DNA of 64,000 bases from positions 1 through 64,000 of the forward strand of contig WQVD01000006.1 in the NCBI GenBank assembly GCA_009781755.1. The letters run 5' to 3'. This document shows positions 8,868 through 23,200 of this stretch, piece after piece. The notes beneath the pieces are model-generated. The model saw only the letters and a list, made by a program, of their open reading frames with translations. It made no database searches and was not told where the DNA came from. How positions within the stretch are numbered: position 1 is the stretch's first letter; each line of letters opens with the position of its first letter. Source of the stretch: Defluviitaleaceae bacterium. Lineage in GTDB: Bacteria > Bacillota > Clostridia > Lachnospirales > WQUN01. The translations under genes were made by a program, and so were the position numbers.

Positions 8868-10091
8868 TTATTTATAATATTCGTCAATTGTTTCTTGCAC
8901 GACTTTGTTCCACTCGATTAAATTGGCCGGTTTGTAGGAAACGGTACTGATGTCCTTTAATACAAACTCATAAGGACATTTGTTTTCCATGCAGGTTTTG
9001 ATGATGCGTGTTATTTCGGCTTTCACGTTTTCGCGGTTAAAATCCGCGGAGACAAATGCCGGGTTGGGTTTGTGTGCGTACACATAATCGCCGCCCAGTT
9101 GTTCGGCGCAGCTTTCGGGGTTTGCCCAGGGGCTTACCCCTACTTTGCGCAAGTTGGGTATGGTTTTTAACATCGGGATTTTGCGCTCGAGCGCTTCACA
9201 ACAACCGTAATAGGTTAGCCCGCACATTTTTGCCAGCGGCATTACATAATCAAGTTCAAATTCCTTCCACATGGCGGGCGAAATTTCTGTAAACAATTGT
9301 GCCATGCATCTGAACCAAATGTTTTCGAGTTTATTGCCCGGTTTGAGGTCGGAGGTAAACGCCGGGGTGCAATGCAGGTCAGCTATATGGCTATCCAGCA
9401 GGTCTTGCGCCTCCATTTGCTTCATGATGGAAAGGCCATGTTCCGTCCATTTTTTGATCGTGGCGTGCATAAGCTCCGGGTTATCCATCAGGTCGATTAA
9501 CACGTTGTTTGCGCCTCGGTAATGAGGAATCTTATCCCACGGGGCGTGGTAGATGTAATGCCCACGTAACCGAATCGGTAGAATATCGCCAATGGCATCT
9601 TCCGCAAGTTTTACCCTTTCCGCATCCAGTGCCTTGTCAGCGGTAATGATGGGTTCTTTGAGCGCCATTACTTTTTCCATCGTGTCCAATTGGTCTTTGT
9701 AGGAATGGGAAACAATGCCGCTGTTGGCATCGGTGGACAGCTGCGCTTCATCTACCTCCAAGCCGATGCCTGAATTGTCATACGCACGCATGACGGGAAA
9801 GAACGGCTCCACCACCATATCCGCCTGAAAATATTCCCAGCGGAACAACGTGGAGCGCAAGCGCCACTCCATGATTCTTGCATAATTATCTTCGCAGGTG
9901 AGTTGCATTTTTCCGTCTATGTCCATTTCGTGCCAGGGTAATTCGTTAATTAACACCACGGGGCGGCGGGGTTTTAAATCATTGATGTCCATGGCGCGGT
10001 TGCGGCGTTCGGCTTGTATGGGTAGTTCGGCAAGGGCCTTATACTTCTTTGCGAGTTCACGCAGGGTGGCTTTGTCTTGTTGAGATATCAT
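8868..10091 (-). CDS. UroD-fold protein (uroporphyrinogen decarboxylase/methyltransferase family), copy 1
   Basis: A 407-residue protein of the uroporphyrinogen decarboxylase/MtaA-like superfamily. Support comes from the TIM-barrel-like order of segments, the DNPELMHATIKKWTEHG helix typical of these proteins, and a Y-G-C-C-E motif in LTYYGCCEALERKIPML where zinc-dependent methyltransferases of the fold have H-x-C. It is unlikely to be HemE, because the context is sugar breakdown. I place the start at ATG 10089-10091, preceded by AAGGAAGGA; the open frame extends further upstream into the neighbouring gene. It is the last gene of the operon that starts with beta-galactosidase, 17 nt after the related protein at 10109. 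The reaction is unknown. Confidence 0.8.
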   Translation of the reverse strand: MISQQDKATLRELAKKYKALAELPIQAERRNRAMDINDLKPRRPVVLINELPWHEMDIDGKMQLTCEDNYARIMEWRLRSTLFRWEYFQADMVVEPFFPVMRAYDNSGIGLEVDEAQLSTDANSGIVSHSYKDQLDTMEKVMALKEPIITADKALDAERVKLAEDAIGDILPIRLRGHYIYHAPWDKIPHYRGANNVLIDLMDNPELMHATIKKWTEHGLSIMKQMEAQDLLDSHIADLHCTPAFTSDLKPGNKLENIWFRCMAQLFTEISPAMWKEFELDYVMPLAKMCGLTYYGCCEALERKIPMLKTIPNLRKVGVSPWANPESCAEQLGGDYVYAHKPNPAFVSADFNRENVKAEITRIIKTCMENKCPYEFVLKDISTVSYKPANLIEWNKVVQETIDEYYK

Positions 10092-10108
10092 GCTTGTGTT
10101 CCTTCCTT

Positions 10109-11185
10109 TTAATAAAATCTTGATAATTTCTTCGCTATTTCCACGATGGCATCCGCTTCGTCTTCTTCGTTTGCCCACACCCGCAAATATAGATTGCGGG
10201 CGTTAAGGCTTTCGAGCAATATCGGCAATTCTGCGGGGGTGCAACCGGTCAGCACGCCTTTGCCGGCGGCTTGTATTTGCTGTAGCTGCGGGATGAATGA
10301 TGTGGCGGTACGTCTGGATGCGACATTGGTCCACTGTACGACATCCAATTCGGGAATGGCCAAGATGTAAGGCAAATGTCGTATCTGCTCCTCGCCGTCC
10401 AAATGATAGAGGCTGTATTCCAACTTACTCGCTTGCACAGTTAATTCCCGAAGTAAAAATGCTTCAAACATATCGGGCGAAACCATTACCGAGCAATCGC
10501 TTTGGAGCTGTCCCATAAACCCCGGTGCCCATGTGTTTAACCACGCTATACTACTGCCGCCGAAGTTTGCTTTGGCAAGCATATCTTGCAACAATGTGCT
10601 TGTTTTCTCCCAAACGTCAAGTGCGATGTTAATGGCTCGTTTTAATTTATCCGGGCGGTCAACAAAATCAAGAAGAAAATTACCGGGGCCTCGCAGATGC
10701 GAAATTGCATCGGCCGCGCTGGAAATATCAGGCGTGCCCACCACATAATCACCGTTTGCGTCATTCGCAAAGATTTTTGCATTGGCAAATACCGTTTTGT
10801 ACATAAGGCTGTTCGGGTCAAAAATTAAATCCGCATAGTCATCCAGCGTATGTTCATACCAAATACTGTCTTCAAACCGGGGGATGGACCCCGCAAAAAA
10901 ACCGGCAATGCACGCAGGCCCAACGTTGCAATTTAAAATAGGGAATGCATCGCCGGCATAATACATGGCACTTGCTTGAGCGCGAAAACGTGCGATGACT
11001 TGTTCAGCGTCAAGCCACCATCTCATTCGCTCTTCTTTATTTTGCGGCATTGGAAAGGATTGCCGCAAGGCTCCTTCACGGGGGGCATAAACAGACAAGA
11101 GGCACGAATCCGTGAGTTCGCCGTTCCAAAAATCGGCGTGTCTTTTACGGATGTGGTTCCAATCGATATTTCCAAAGTACGGCAT
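10109..11185 (-). CDS. UroD-fold protein, copy 2
   Basis: A 358-residue protein related in fold to the neighbouring gene. It contains WNTWAPGFMGQLQSDCSVMVSP, typical of uroporphyrinogen-III-decarboxylase-like proteins, and the final barrel strands carry YHLDGEEQIRHL and ELDVVQWT. The H-x-C position of MtaA-type zinc enzymes is replaced by H-L-D-G, so a metal-bound thiol as in cobalamin methyltransferases is not obvious. Two unlike UroD-fold proteins encoded side by side suggest a heteromeric or two-step function. The start ATG is preceded by CGGGAGCG. It lies 28 nt after the sulfatase at 11214 in the same operon. Confidence 0.75.
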   Translation of the reverse strand: MPYFGNIDWNHIRKRHADFWNGELTDSCLLSVYAPREGALRQSFPMPQNKEERMRWWLDAEQVIARFRAQASAMYYAGDAFPILNCNVGPACIAGFFAGSIPRFEDSIWYEHTLDDYADLIFDPNSLMYKTVFANAKIFANDANGDYVVGTPDISSAADAISHLRGPGNFLLDFVDRPDKLKRAINIALDVWEKTSTLLQDMLAKANFGGSSIAWLNTWAPGFMGQLQSDCSVMVSPDMFEAFLLRELTVQASKLEYSLYHLDGEEQIRHLPYILAIPELDVVQWTNVASRRTATSFIPQLQQIQAAGKGVLTGCTPAELPILLESLNARNLYLRVWANEEDEADAIVEIAKKLSRFY

Positions 11186-11213
11186 ACGCCACGCTCCCGT
11201 TTAGAAGATGTTT

Positions 11214-12710
11214 TTATTCTTTCTCCCGCACGGCTTCGGTTATGGCAAGTCCGGTGGCATAATCCAGCCTGCGCTTTTCGTAGCGCTCGTCTTCAATGCG
11301 TTGTCGCGTCATGCCGTCATATTCCCATGTAGCTGCCTTCGCATCGGTGCGCCAAGGGCGACGCTCCCAATAATATCCGCGGAACGGGTCACGGGAGTCG
11401 TTCAAATGTTGCAAAAGCACATCGTGCAAACCGTCCCGAATGGGGAAATGCGCTTCATCATTAATCAAATTATTCATTTCATACGGATCATTTTCCATGT
11501 CATACAGCTCGTCGCTTGATAACAAATGAACCGACAACTTGTACCGCCCGTCAAAAACCGAACGCATGGGTTGAAAGCCACCAAACCCGTCATGGTCAAG
11601 TTCAAATCGACCAAATTCAATAAACACATGGTCATTGGTGCGGACAGAGGGGTCCGCCAGTTCAGCCGCGATGCTCTTGCCCTCAATCGTCAGCGGGATG
11701 TCACACCCCATTAATTCCAAAATAGTGGGCGTGATATTGATGTGCGATGCGGGATGCGGATTGACGGTGCCGGGGGGTATGCCTTTGCCTGCGTATATCA
11801 GCGGCACGCGGGCAATTTCGTCATAGGCCGCCGGGCCTTTCCCGATTAATGAGTGAGAATGCAAAAAATCTCCGTGATCGGATGTATAGATAATTAACGC
11901 ATCCGGCGCGGTTTTTTCAATGGCATCCAACACACGGCCAATTTCATTGTCTACATAAGAATTGCACCCGAATAAAAATCGTTGTTTGACTTCGATGGCG
12001 TCTTTGTCATTGTGCAGGGTATCGCCCGCCCATACACGCTGGTAGTCGGGTTTGTTTTCCAAGGTGTCATAAATATTCAGGCTTTTTGGGAAGACAAAAT
12101 CTTTATACATACTAATGAATGGTTCCGGGCACAGGAATGGATGATGCGGTTCGTCAAAGGACACACACAAGAAGAAATCCTCATCCGCGTGATTATCAAA
12201 AAATTGGATGGCTTTGTCTGCACACCGGCGGCCAAAGGTGAGTTCGGCCGGATATTCTTTCTCCAGCATATGACGCATATAACGTGAAGTCACACGCTGT
12301 TCATCCGTTAGTTCTTCCAGAAAACAACGCATGTCATACCAATATTCCTTATCCCACCCCGGCGGGCACACACCCGTGCCGAAATAATCCCCGCCGTCCA
12401 AGTGCCATTTGCCGATGTACGCGGTGTGTACCCCGCTATCCGCCAGCCGTTGCCCAATGGTGATAGTGTTGTCCGAAATTCCCATGCTGTTGGCCCATCC
12501 TGCACAGGAATGCGGGTACTGCCCCGTGAATATCCCCGCGCGCGCGGCTTGGCACACCGGTTGTGTGGTATATGCACGTTCAAACCGCATCCCTTTTTCC
12601 GCCAAGCGGTCTATGTTGGGAGTGGACAATCCGGTTTCGCGGTAGCTGTTAACCATATCCCACCGCTGTGTGTCCGTCATGATGACGACGATTTTACGAT
12701 TTTTTAGCAT
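11214..12710 (-). CDS. sulfatase, Cys type with C-Q-A-A-R signature (sulfatase 2)
   Basis: A 498-residue sulfatase. Metal-binding residues are seen in IMTDTQRWD, and the activation signature is PVCQAAR with Cys53. Alanine replaces the more common proline two residues after the cysteine, which still fits the wider C-x-[PA]-x-R consensus. The second metal site is YTSDHGDFLHSHSLIGKG near residue 290. The C-terminal sub-domain is complete. No signal peptide is present. AGGAGGG lies 6-7 nt upstream of the ATG. It is the third gene of the minus-strand operon, 15 nt after sulfatase 3. The sugar specificity cannot be assigned without subfamily comparison. Confidence 0.93.
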   Translation of the reverse strand: MLKNRKIVVIMTDTQRWDMVNSYRETGLSTPNIDRLAEKGMRFERAYTTQPVCQAARAGIFTGQYPHSCAGWANSMGISDNTITIGQRLADSGVHTAYIGKWHLDGGDYFGTGVCPPGWDKEYWYDMRCFLEELTDEQRVTSRYMRHMLEKEYPAELTFGRRCADKAIQFFDNHADEDFFLCVSFDEPHHPFLCPEPFISMYKDFVFPKSLNIYDTLENKPDYQRVWAGDTLHNDKDAIEVKQRFLFGCNSYVDNEIGRVLDAIEKTAPDALIIYTSDHGDFLHSHSLIGKGPAAYDEIARVPLIYAGKGIPPGTVNPHPASHINITPTILELMGCDIPLTIEGKSIAAELADPSVRTNDHVFIEFGRFELDHDGFGGFQPMRSVFDGRYKLSVHLLSSDELYDMENDPYEMNNLINDEAHFPIRDGLHDVLLQHLNDSRDPFRGYYWERRPWRTDAKAATWEYDGMTRQRIEDERYEKRRLDYATGLAITEAVREKE

Positions 12711-12725
12711 AAATACCCTCCTGAA

Positions 12726-17220
<4,495 letters not shown>

Positions 17221-17224
17221 CTAT

Positions 17225-17268
17225 AGATAACGTTTGCTATAATAGGTGTTGTTTGTTATAATTGTCAA
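17225..17268 (-). promoter_or_regulatory. promoter of the beta-galactosidase operon with LacI-type operator-like site
   Basis: On the minus strand TTGACA (17263-17268) and TATTAT (17239-17244) are 18 nt apart and form a good sigma-A promoter. Just downstream, 17225-17238 reads as a partly symmetric site around a central AACGTT, as bound by many LacI-family repressors. On the plus strand TATAAT (17257-17262) could serve the divergent operon with a poor -35 box (TTGCTA) 17 nt upstream. The two operons are therefore probably co-regulated. Confidence 0.55.
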
Positions 17269-17321
17269 TGAATAATTACATATATCCTTTTCTAACTTAA
17301 ATGGCAAAGGGGCAAACGCAT

Positions 17322-19337
17322 ATGGACAAGTGGATTGTATTACACAATGGCAAGCCCGTATGCGCGCATGTATTGTCCGACGGCAAAGTCAACGCCGTAT
17401 CGGAAAATGGACGATTCCTGAACATCCGCCCGCATGCGGAAGATGCGTTCGTATTTTCCGGTGAAGGCTTCACCGTATCGGATGAAATTACACAAATACA
17501 AGACGACTTTTATTTTATTACGAGACATTTCCAAAACACGTCCGACACGGCGCGCAGCGTTGTGCTGTACTTTGAATTGGAAACGTTTTTTGTGCCCGAT
17601 TTTTATATGATTCCGTCGGTAAGCTACAACGGCAATCCGTGGGGAACGGGTAACGAGCCGAAAGGATTATCTGTGGACGGTGAACCTTGGGTGTTTGCGT
17701 ATAATCGGGTGGCGCTGCCTTCGGCTACTTTTTCGGAAGATGGCGTTGTTTCCGTTGGTTTGTTTGCCGACGACAGTACCGAAACAAGCCTTGTGTCCGC
17801 ATGTTCAATGACCCCAACCGAAAGCGGTATGATTCACCGATTGATTTGGCCGGACAGAGAAACGCCCAAGGTATATTATGCCCGCGATGCATACGCGCCC
17901 GCCGACACGCCCGAGCTTACGATTGCGGCGGGAGGTTGTTTTTCCGTCGCGTTTTATATATCGGTCAGCGCGGTGCGCAAGCCGTTTTTTGGTTGGATGG
18001 ATGCCTTTGACCGTGCGCAAACACGCATGAAACGCGACATCGATAATGTCATGCGCAGCGAGGAATTTTGGGCGCATCGCATAAATTACATAAAAAATAC
18101 CCAGCTTACCGGCACAGGCGCAAACAACGATTACACGCTATTGGACATGGGGTTATTACCGAACGGCAACATATACAATTATTTTCCGGAGCGGCACGAC
18201 ATATCGAATGTCACGTTTCAACCACGCACTACCCCCGGGGAGCGCCACTTTGAAATCGGCTGGTGTGGCCAAAACGCGTCTATGGCGGTGGCACTCATTT
18301 ACGATTACATTAAAAATAATGATAAAACATCATTACATGCAGGGATTAATGTGTTGGATACATGGGCGCAGCACGCGCCCTTGCCCAACGGTTTATTCGA
18401 AGTGATTTTCGATGAGGTGTTGCAAAGCATCCCCGACAAGCATTTTGAAATAGACACATGCAACCTTGGCTGGGGTATGTGGCAGATGCTAGAAGCGTAT
18501 CAAGCTTTGCAATCCTTGGGTATAGACAAACCTGCGTATAAAAAAATGGCGTTGGACGCCTGTGATTTTTTTGTTATGAACCGTGCGGCGGATGGCTCGT
18601 TCGGTAAAATATGGTCGAAGGAAGGCGTGTGTTTGGATGCAGGCGGTACCATCGGTTGTTTTATATTGCTTGGGCTTATCAAAGCGCATCAAATCACGAG
18701 CAATCCCGCATATTTAAGCTGTGCTACCGATATGTACATTTATTATGTTGAACGCGACCTGTACCGCATGGAATGCACCGCAGGCGCGTTGGACACCCAT
18801 TGCATAGACAAGGAAACGGCGTGGCCTTTATTAAAGTGCGGGTTGGATTTATATCATTTGACGAAAAACCCCCGCTTCTTGGAAGATGCACAATACGCCG
18901 CCTATTATATTTTGAGTTTCACTTTCCAATATGACGCACTGTACGGCCCGGAAACGGATTTTATTAAACACGGCTACCGCACGTATGGCGGCACATCGGT
19001 TTCTACGCAGCACCATCATTTGGATCCGTGGGGCAGTTTAATTGCTTATGATTTTTTTCGGCTGTACGAAGAAACAAAACAGGAAAAGTGGCGCATATGG
19101 TCTGACGCATTATGGAAAAATGCCATGTTGTGTGTGTCGGACGGTAAACAAGTGGTGCATGATTTATTGCGCCCCGCCGGTACGCAAAACGAAATGTTCA
19201 TGCAATGCCGTTTTACTTTTGACTTAAATACGCAACCGGGACGTTTGAATGATTGGTTGCAATCATGGCCGGGCGCATTTAAGTTGATTACCCTGTACCG
19301 CGCACATCAAGACAAAATCAAAAACGTGTTCTCATAA
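17322..19337 (+). CDS. uncharacterised carbohydrate-active protein, probable alpha/alpha-toroid
   Basis: A 671-residue protein that I cannot place in a named family. The first 230 residues look like a beta-sandwich (HNGKPVCAHVLSDGKVNAVSENGRF). The remainder has repeated helix pairs with aromatic- and glycine-rich loops (CNLGWGMWQMLEAYQAL, TAWPLLKCGLDLYHLT, QHHHLDPWGSLIAYDFFRLYEET), as in six-hairpin glycosidases and polysaccharide lyases. I place the start at ATG 17322, which has AAAGGGG 9 nt upstream, rather than seven codons earlier. It is cytoplasmic by sequence. As first gene of the eleven-gene operon with two sulfatases it is a strong candidate for a glycoside hydrolase or lyase acting on the imported sulfated sugar. 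Confidence 0.7.
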   Translation: MDKWIVLHNGKPVCAHVLSDGKVNAVSENGRFLNIRPHAEDAFVFSGEGFTVSDEITQIQDDFYFITRHFQNTSDTARSVVLYFELETFFVPDFYMIPSVSYNGNPWGTGNEPKGLSVDGEPWVFAYNRVALPSATFSEDGVVSVGLFADDSTETSLVSACSMTPTESGMIHRLIWPDRETPKVYYARDAYAPADTPELTIAAGGCFSVAFYISVSAVRKPFFGWMDAFDRAQTRMKRDIDNVMRSEEFWAHRINYIKNTQLTGTGANNDYTLLDMGLLPNGNIYNYFPERHDISNVTFQPRTTPGERHFEIGWCGQNASMAVALIYDYIKNNDKTSLHAGINVLDTWAQHAPLPNGLFEVIFDEVLQSIPDKHFEIDTCNLGWGMWQMLEAYQALQSLGIDKPAYKKMALDACDFFVMNRAADGSFGKIWSKEGVCLDAGGTIGCFILLGLIKAHQITSNPAYLSCATDMYIYYVERDLYRMECTAGALDTHCIDKETAWPLLKCGLDLYHLTKNPRFLEDAQYAAYYILSFTFQYDALYGPETDFIKHGYRTYGGTSVSTQHHHLDPWGSLIAYDFFRLYEETKQEKWRIWSDALWKNAMLCVSDGKQVVHDLLRPAGTQNEMFMQCRFTFDLNTQPGRLNDWLQSWPGAFKLITLYRAHQDKIKNVFS

Positions 19338-19359
19338 CGATTAAATCGGAGGGATATAC

Positions 19360-21795
19360 ATGCACGCATTAAGCCGAAAGTTAAACATAACCGAGCACAA
19401 TCCGCAGGCGAAAAACGGTTGGTACAGCGTTGGCGCGGGGGGCGGCGGCGCATTGTTTACGCCACGGATAAGCCCACATGACAAAAATACGTGGATTGTT
19501 TGTTGCGATATGTCCAACACATACATCACATACGACGCAGGCAAGCATTGGCAAATGCTCCATTTGTGCGGCATGGTGAACGACATCGTCTTTGACCCTG
19601 TTAACCCGGGCGTTATATATGCGGGCGCGCAGGCGGTGTATAAGTCAGTAGATAACGGCTTGACTTGGAAGCTCGTATTACCGCACGCAGATATCGTAAC
19701 GCCGGACAGCGTAATCGGCAGGGTTAAGAAAATCCACATCGACCGCAAACATCCCGACCATATATATGTAGGCTTCCACACGCGGCGGTATCAACGGTCG
19801 AATCCCGGCGGTGGCTTGAAGCTATACCATTCCCCCGATGGCGCGGTTACATGGCAGGACTTGGGTGATATGGAAGGCGGCGAAATCCTCTGCATTGACA
19901 TGGCCGAAAGCGGTACAAGCCGCGTGCCAACGGTGTTTACCAACACGGGGATGTATAAATACGAAGCGGGGACGTTGACGAATCAACCCCTGACCTTCGT
20001 TCCGAAAGTGGCTAGGTGCGGCATTGACCCGAAAACAGGAACATCTGTGTTCTATGTAGCTAGTGGCGTGCGCGTTGATGAAGACGGCACCGTGCATTCC
20101 GGGGTTTTCCGTTCGAACGACGGCGGGTTAACGTGGCACGAATTGGGCGGCTTTGATGTTGACTTCCCGGATAAGAAGAACAGCGCGCGTATCGTTAAAG
20201 ATATTTCATTCTCCTATTACAACCCCGACAAATTATATTTGTCTATTTCACGCTGGCCTTTGGTACTGCCCTCGGCAAAGGTCGATGGCGAAGCCTATGA
20301 CCCGCAATGGCGACATCCGTTCTTGAATCCTGATTATACCTCCGATGCGAAGGAAAATGCGCTGGCGTGTTATAACCGCATGGGCATACTCGTCTCCAAT
20401 GACGGCGGTGCTACGTGGCAGTGGAGTGTAGAAATGGATTTGAACATGCCCGAAAACATCACCGTGGGTTGGTACGAAAATGCTTACGATGTAGATTGGC
20501 TCGGCCCCCCGTGGTTTATGGATGTGGATGAGCATAATCCCAATCGCGTACTTGCTTCGTTACAAGGTTTCGCGTGGATTACCGAAAACGGCGGGCAAAC
20601 TTGGGAGCAGGTCTATACCGAGCAATACGAGGACGGCTCGTGGTATGGAAAAGGCTTTGAAAGCACCACTTGCTACGACGTTGTTTTTGACCCCTTTGAT
20701 AAAGGCACGATGCTCATCACCTACACCGACAACGGAATGCTCAAATCCACCAACGGCGGCAAATCGTGGAATCATGCCATTAAAGGTGTGCCGTACAATT
20801 GGATTAACACCTGTTACAAAATGATTTTCGATCCGGAAGTGCCCGGATTGGCGTGGGGTGTATGGACCAGCGTTCACGACCTACCCGACCACATGTGGAT
20901 ACGCCCCCATATTGCAAAAATCCCGCCGTATGCGTGTGGTGGCATTTGCGTCACCCACGACAGCGCATCAACATGGCAGGCTATAACGGACATGCGCAGC
21001 ACGGGAACGATTCCCACTTGTATTGTGCTTGACCCAACTTCGCCCGTTGGCAGTCGAACGCTGTATATGTCTCGTTATCCTGACGGGGTACTCAAATCTA
21101 CCGACGGCGGCAAAACTTGGGAAAGCAAATCAAACGGCATGGGCGTGAACAAAAATGTGTTTTCGCTGTACCGCTCTGACGATTGTACATTGTACGCGGT
21201 TACGACCAAATCGCTCACCGATGAAGAAACGCCCGAAGATATCCGCCAAGCGATGTGGATGGGGAGTGTTTATGTGTCCGACGACGGCGCAGAAACATGG
21301 CGCAAGCTAACCCTGCCCCAAAACGTGGACAGCCCGCAACGCATCGATTTTAACCCGATTAATCCCAAGCATATGTATATCACCGCATACCCGATTATCC
21401 CCGGCGAACCCATACAAGGCGGTTATCGCACGCTTCCCAAAGAAGAATCACGGGGCGGCGGCGTATACGAATCCACCGACGGCGGGGCAACATGGCAGAA
21501 TATTTTTGACGAGCGCGTAGCGGTCTACGGCATTCAAGTTGACCCCAAAAACCCGTTGGCGATTTATATCGTAACCCCCGAATATGCCGCCTACCGTTCT
21601 CTTGACGGCGGCAAATCGTGGGAGCGCATACGCGGTTATCATTTCAGCACCGGTAAAAATCCCATACTGGACCCTTACAACGATGACATGATGTACATCA
21701 CCACTTTTGGCGGCAGTGTGTTTTACGGCCCGCGCGCCGGGGGAACGGAACGCTACGACGACATCGACGGCCTCACCCTTGACCATAAAATATAA
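19360..21795 (+). CDS. Asp-box (BNR) beta-propeller protein
   Basis: An 811-residue protein with about eleven Asp-box motifs (S-x-D-x-G-x-T-W and close variants), for example VDNGLTW, SNDGGLTW, SNDGGATW, STDGGKTW, STDGGATW and SLDGGKSW. They recur about every 60-90 residues along the whole length. Such repeats make the blades of sialidases, GH74 xyloglucanases and sortilin-type propellers. The number and spacing fit a double seven-bladed propeller such as GH74, but I cannot confirm catalytic residues. No signal peptide is present, which is unusual for this class. AATCGGAGGG lies upstream of the ATG. It follows the toroid protein by 22 nt and precedes sulfatase 4 by 28 nt. Confidence 0.8.
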   Translation: MHALSRKLNITEHNPQAKNGWYSVGAGGGGALFTPRISPHDKNTWIVCCDMSNTYITYDAGKHWQMLHLCGMVNDIVFDPVNPGVIYAGAQAVYKSVDNGLTWKLVLPHADIVTPDSVIGRVKKIHIDRKHPDHIYVGFHTRRYQRSNPGGGLKLYHSPDGAVTWQDLGDMEGGEILCIDMAESGTSRVPTVFTNTGMYKYEAGTLTNQPLTFVPKVARCGIDPKTGTSVFYVASGVRVDEDGTVHSGVFRSNDGGLTWHELGGFDVDFPDKKNSARIVKDISFSYYNPDKLYLSISRWPLVLPSAKVDGEAYDPQWRHPFLNPDYTSDAKENALACYNRMGILVSNDGGATWQWSVEMDLNMPENITVGWYENAYDVDWLGPPWFMDVDEHNPNRVLASLQGFAWITENGGQTWEQVYTEQYEDGSWYGKGFESTTCYDVVFDPFDKGTMLITYTDNGMLKSTNGGKSWNHAIKGVPYNWINTCYKMIFDPEVPGLAWGVWTSVHDLPDHMWIRPHIAKIPPYACGGICVTHDSASTWQAITDMRSTGTIPTCIVLDPTSPVGSRTLYMSRYPDGVLKSTDGGKTWESKSNGMGVNKNVFSLYRSDDCTLYAVTTKSLTDEETPEDIRQAMWMGSVYVSDDGAETWRKLTLPQNVDSPQRIDFNPINPKHMYITAYPIIPGEPIQGGYRTLPKEESRGGGVYESTDGGATWQNIFDERVAVYGIQVDPKNPLAIYIVTPEYAAYRSLDGGKSWERIRGYHFSTGKNPILDPYNDDMMYITTFGGSVFYGPRAGGTERYDDIDGLTLDHKI

Positions 21796-21823
21796 CCACA
21801 AAACACAAAACGGAGGATTGCGC

Positions 21824-23200
21824 ATGAAGCACACAAATGTAATCTTTGTCATGGTAGACGATATGGGCTACGGCGATTTCGGCAAGTTTAGCGAGGGCAA
21901 TGCCATAACGCCTACGTTGGATTGGATGGTGGATGAAGGCGTATGCCTTACACAATGCTACGCGGCAGCACCCGTTTGCACGCCGTCGCGCGCTGCATTT
22001 TTGACGGGAAGGTATAACCACCGCACAGGTGCCATAGACATGCGCGAATTGCGCGGCCTCAGTAATCTGCACATCGGCGAAACCACCATTGGCGATGTTT
22101 TTAAAGAAAACGGATATGTAACCGGCCTGATGGGAAAATGGCACAACGGCACCATCGGCAAAAATTATCATCCCAACAAACGCGGTTTCGATGAGTTCGT
22201 TGGGTTCCGCGGCGCTAGTTGTAATTATTATGATTATAAATTGCATTACAACGAAACAACGCGTGAAAGCGACGGTCGTTACTTGACCGATGTAATCACC
22301 GACGAATCCATCAATTTCATCACGCGGCACAAGGATAAACCCTTCTTCTTAAACATTGCGTACAACGCGCCGCATTCGCCACACGAAGCACCTGCCGAAG
22401 ATGTCGAAATTTTCGCAAGCCGCGGAAAGTACAATACGTTGGTAAGCACGCTGTATGGCATGATTTTGAACATGGACAGGAACTTGGCAAGGGTATTTGC
22501 CGCGTTGAAGGATTTAAATATCGATGAAAATACCATTGTGTTCTTTACCAGTGACAACGGCCCCGAACTGGGCGGGCAAGGCGAAAAATCCCATGCCCGC
22601 TACAACTGCGGGCTCAACGGATGCAAAGGCCAAGTGTTTGACGGGGGCATTCGCGTGCCCGGCGTTGTGCGCTGGCCGGGCAAAATCAAGCCCCGCATGG
22701 ACGAAAATTGTTTCGTGCATGGCACGGATTGGTTCCCCACAATGTTAGCGGCTGCGGGAATTGATGTGCCTGAACGGTTAAAGCTGGACGGCCAAAACAT
22801 ACTGCCGCAATTGTTGGGCGAAGCCGAACCTACCCATGCCAAGCGTTTTTGGCAATGGAACCGCTATGCCCCGGAGGTTACGTGCAACGCAGCAATGCGC
22901 GACGGCAAATGGAAGCTGGTGCGCCCACCCATCGAAGAAGCCATGATGACCGACCGCGCAGAATGGCAGCAAGACCGTCTTGTGGAGCGTGACCCGGAGG
23001 CATTTACAGAAAACGCAAATCCACCGTTCCCGCCCAGAACCGTTCCGCCGCCGGGCCCTGCCAAGCTGTTTGACCTTGAAGCAGACCCCGGCGAAACCAA
23101 CGACGTAGCCACCCAACATCCAAAACGCGCCGCGCAAATGCTGCGGGAGCTGGAAGAATGGTTTGACGATGTAGAATTTGAACGGCAAGCTTTATGCTAA
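21824..23200 (+). CDS. sulfatase, Cys type with canonical C-T-P-S-R signature (sulfatase 4)
   Basis: A 458-residue sulfatase. N-terminal metal ligands lie in FVMVDDMGYGD, a double-Asp form typical of arylsulfatase A-like enzymes, and Cys52 sits in the fully canonical C-T-P-S-R-A-A-F-L-T-G signature. The second site is FFTSDNGPELGGQG, with Asn in the place of the His found in the other four. I start at ATG 21824 with CGGAGG 8 nt upstream; the longer open frame runs back into the preceding gene. It has no signal peptide. Its stop codon overlaps the start of sulfatase 5 by 7 nt, so both are translationally coupled. Confidence 0.95.
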   Translation: MKHTNVIFVMVDDMGYGDFGKFSEGNAITPTLDWMVDEGVCLTQCYAAAPVCTPSRAAFLTGRYNHRTGAIDMRELRGLSNLHIGETTIGDVFKENGYVTGLMGKWHNGTIGKNYHPNKRGFDEFVGFRGASCNYYDYKLHYNETTRESDGRYLTDVITDESINFITRHKDKPFFLNIAYNAPHSPHEAPAEDVEIFASRGKYNTLVSTLYGMILNMDRNLARVFAALKDLNIDENTIVFFTSDNGPELGGQGEKSHARYNCGLNGCKGQVFDGGIRVPGVVRWPGKIKPRMDENCFVHGTDWFPTMLAAAGIDVPERLKLDGQNILPQLLGEAEPTHAKRFWQWNRYAPEVTCNAAMRDGKWKLVRPPIEEAMMTDRAEWQQDRLVERDPEAFTENANPPFPPRTVPPPGPAKLFDLEADPGETNDVATQHPKRAAQMLRELEEWFDDVEFERQALC

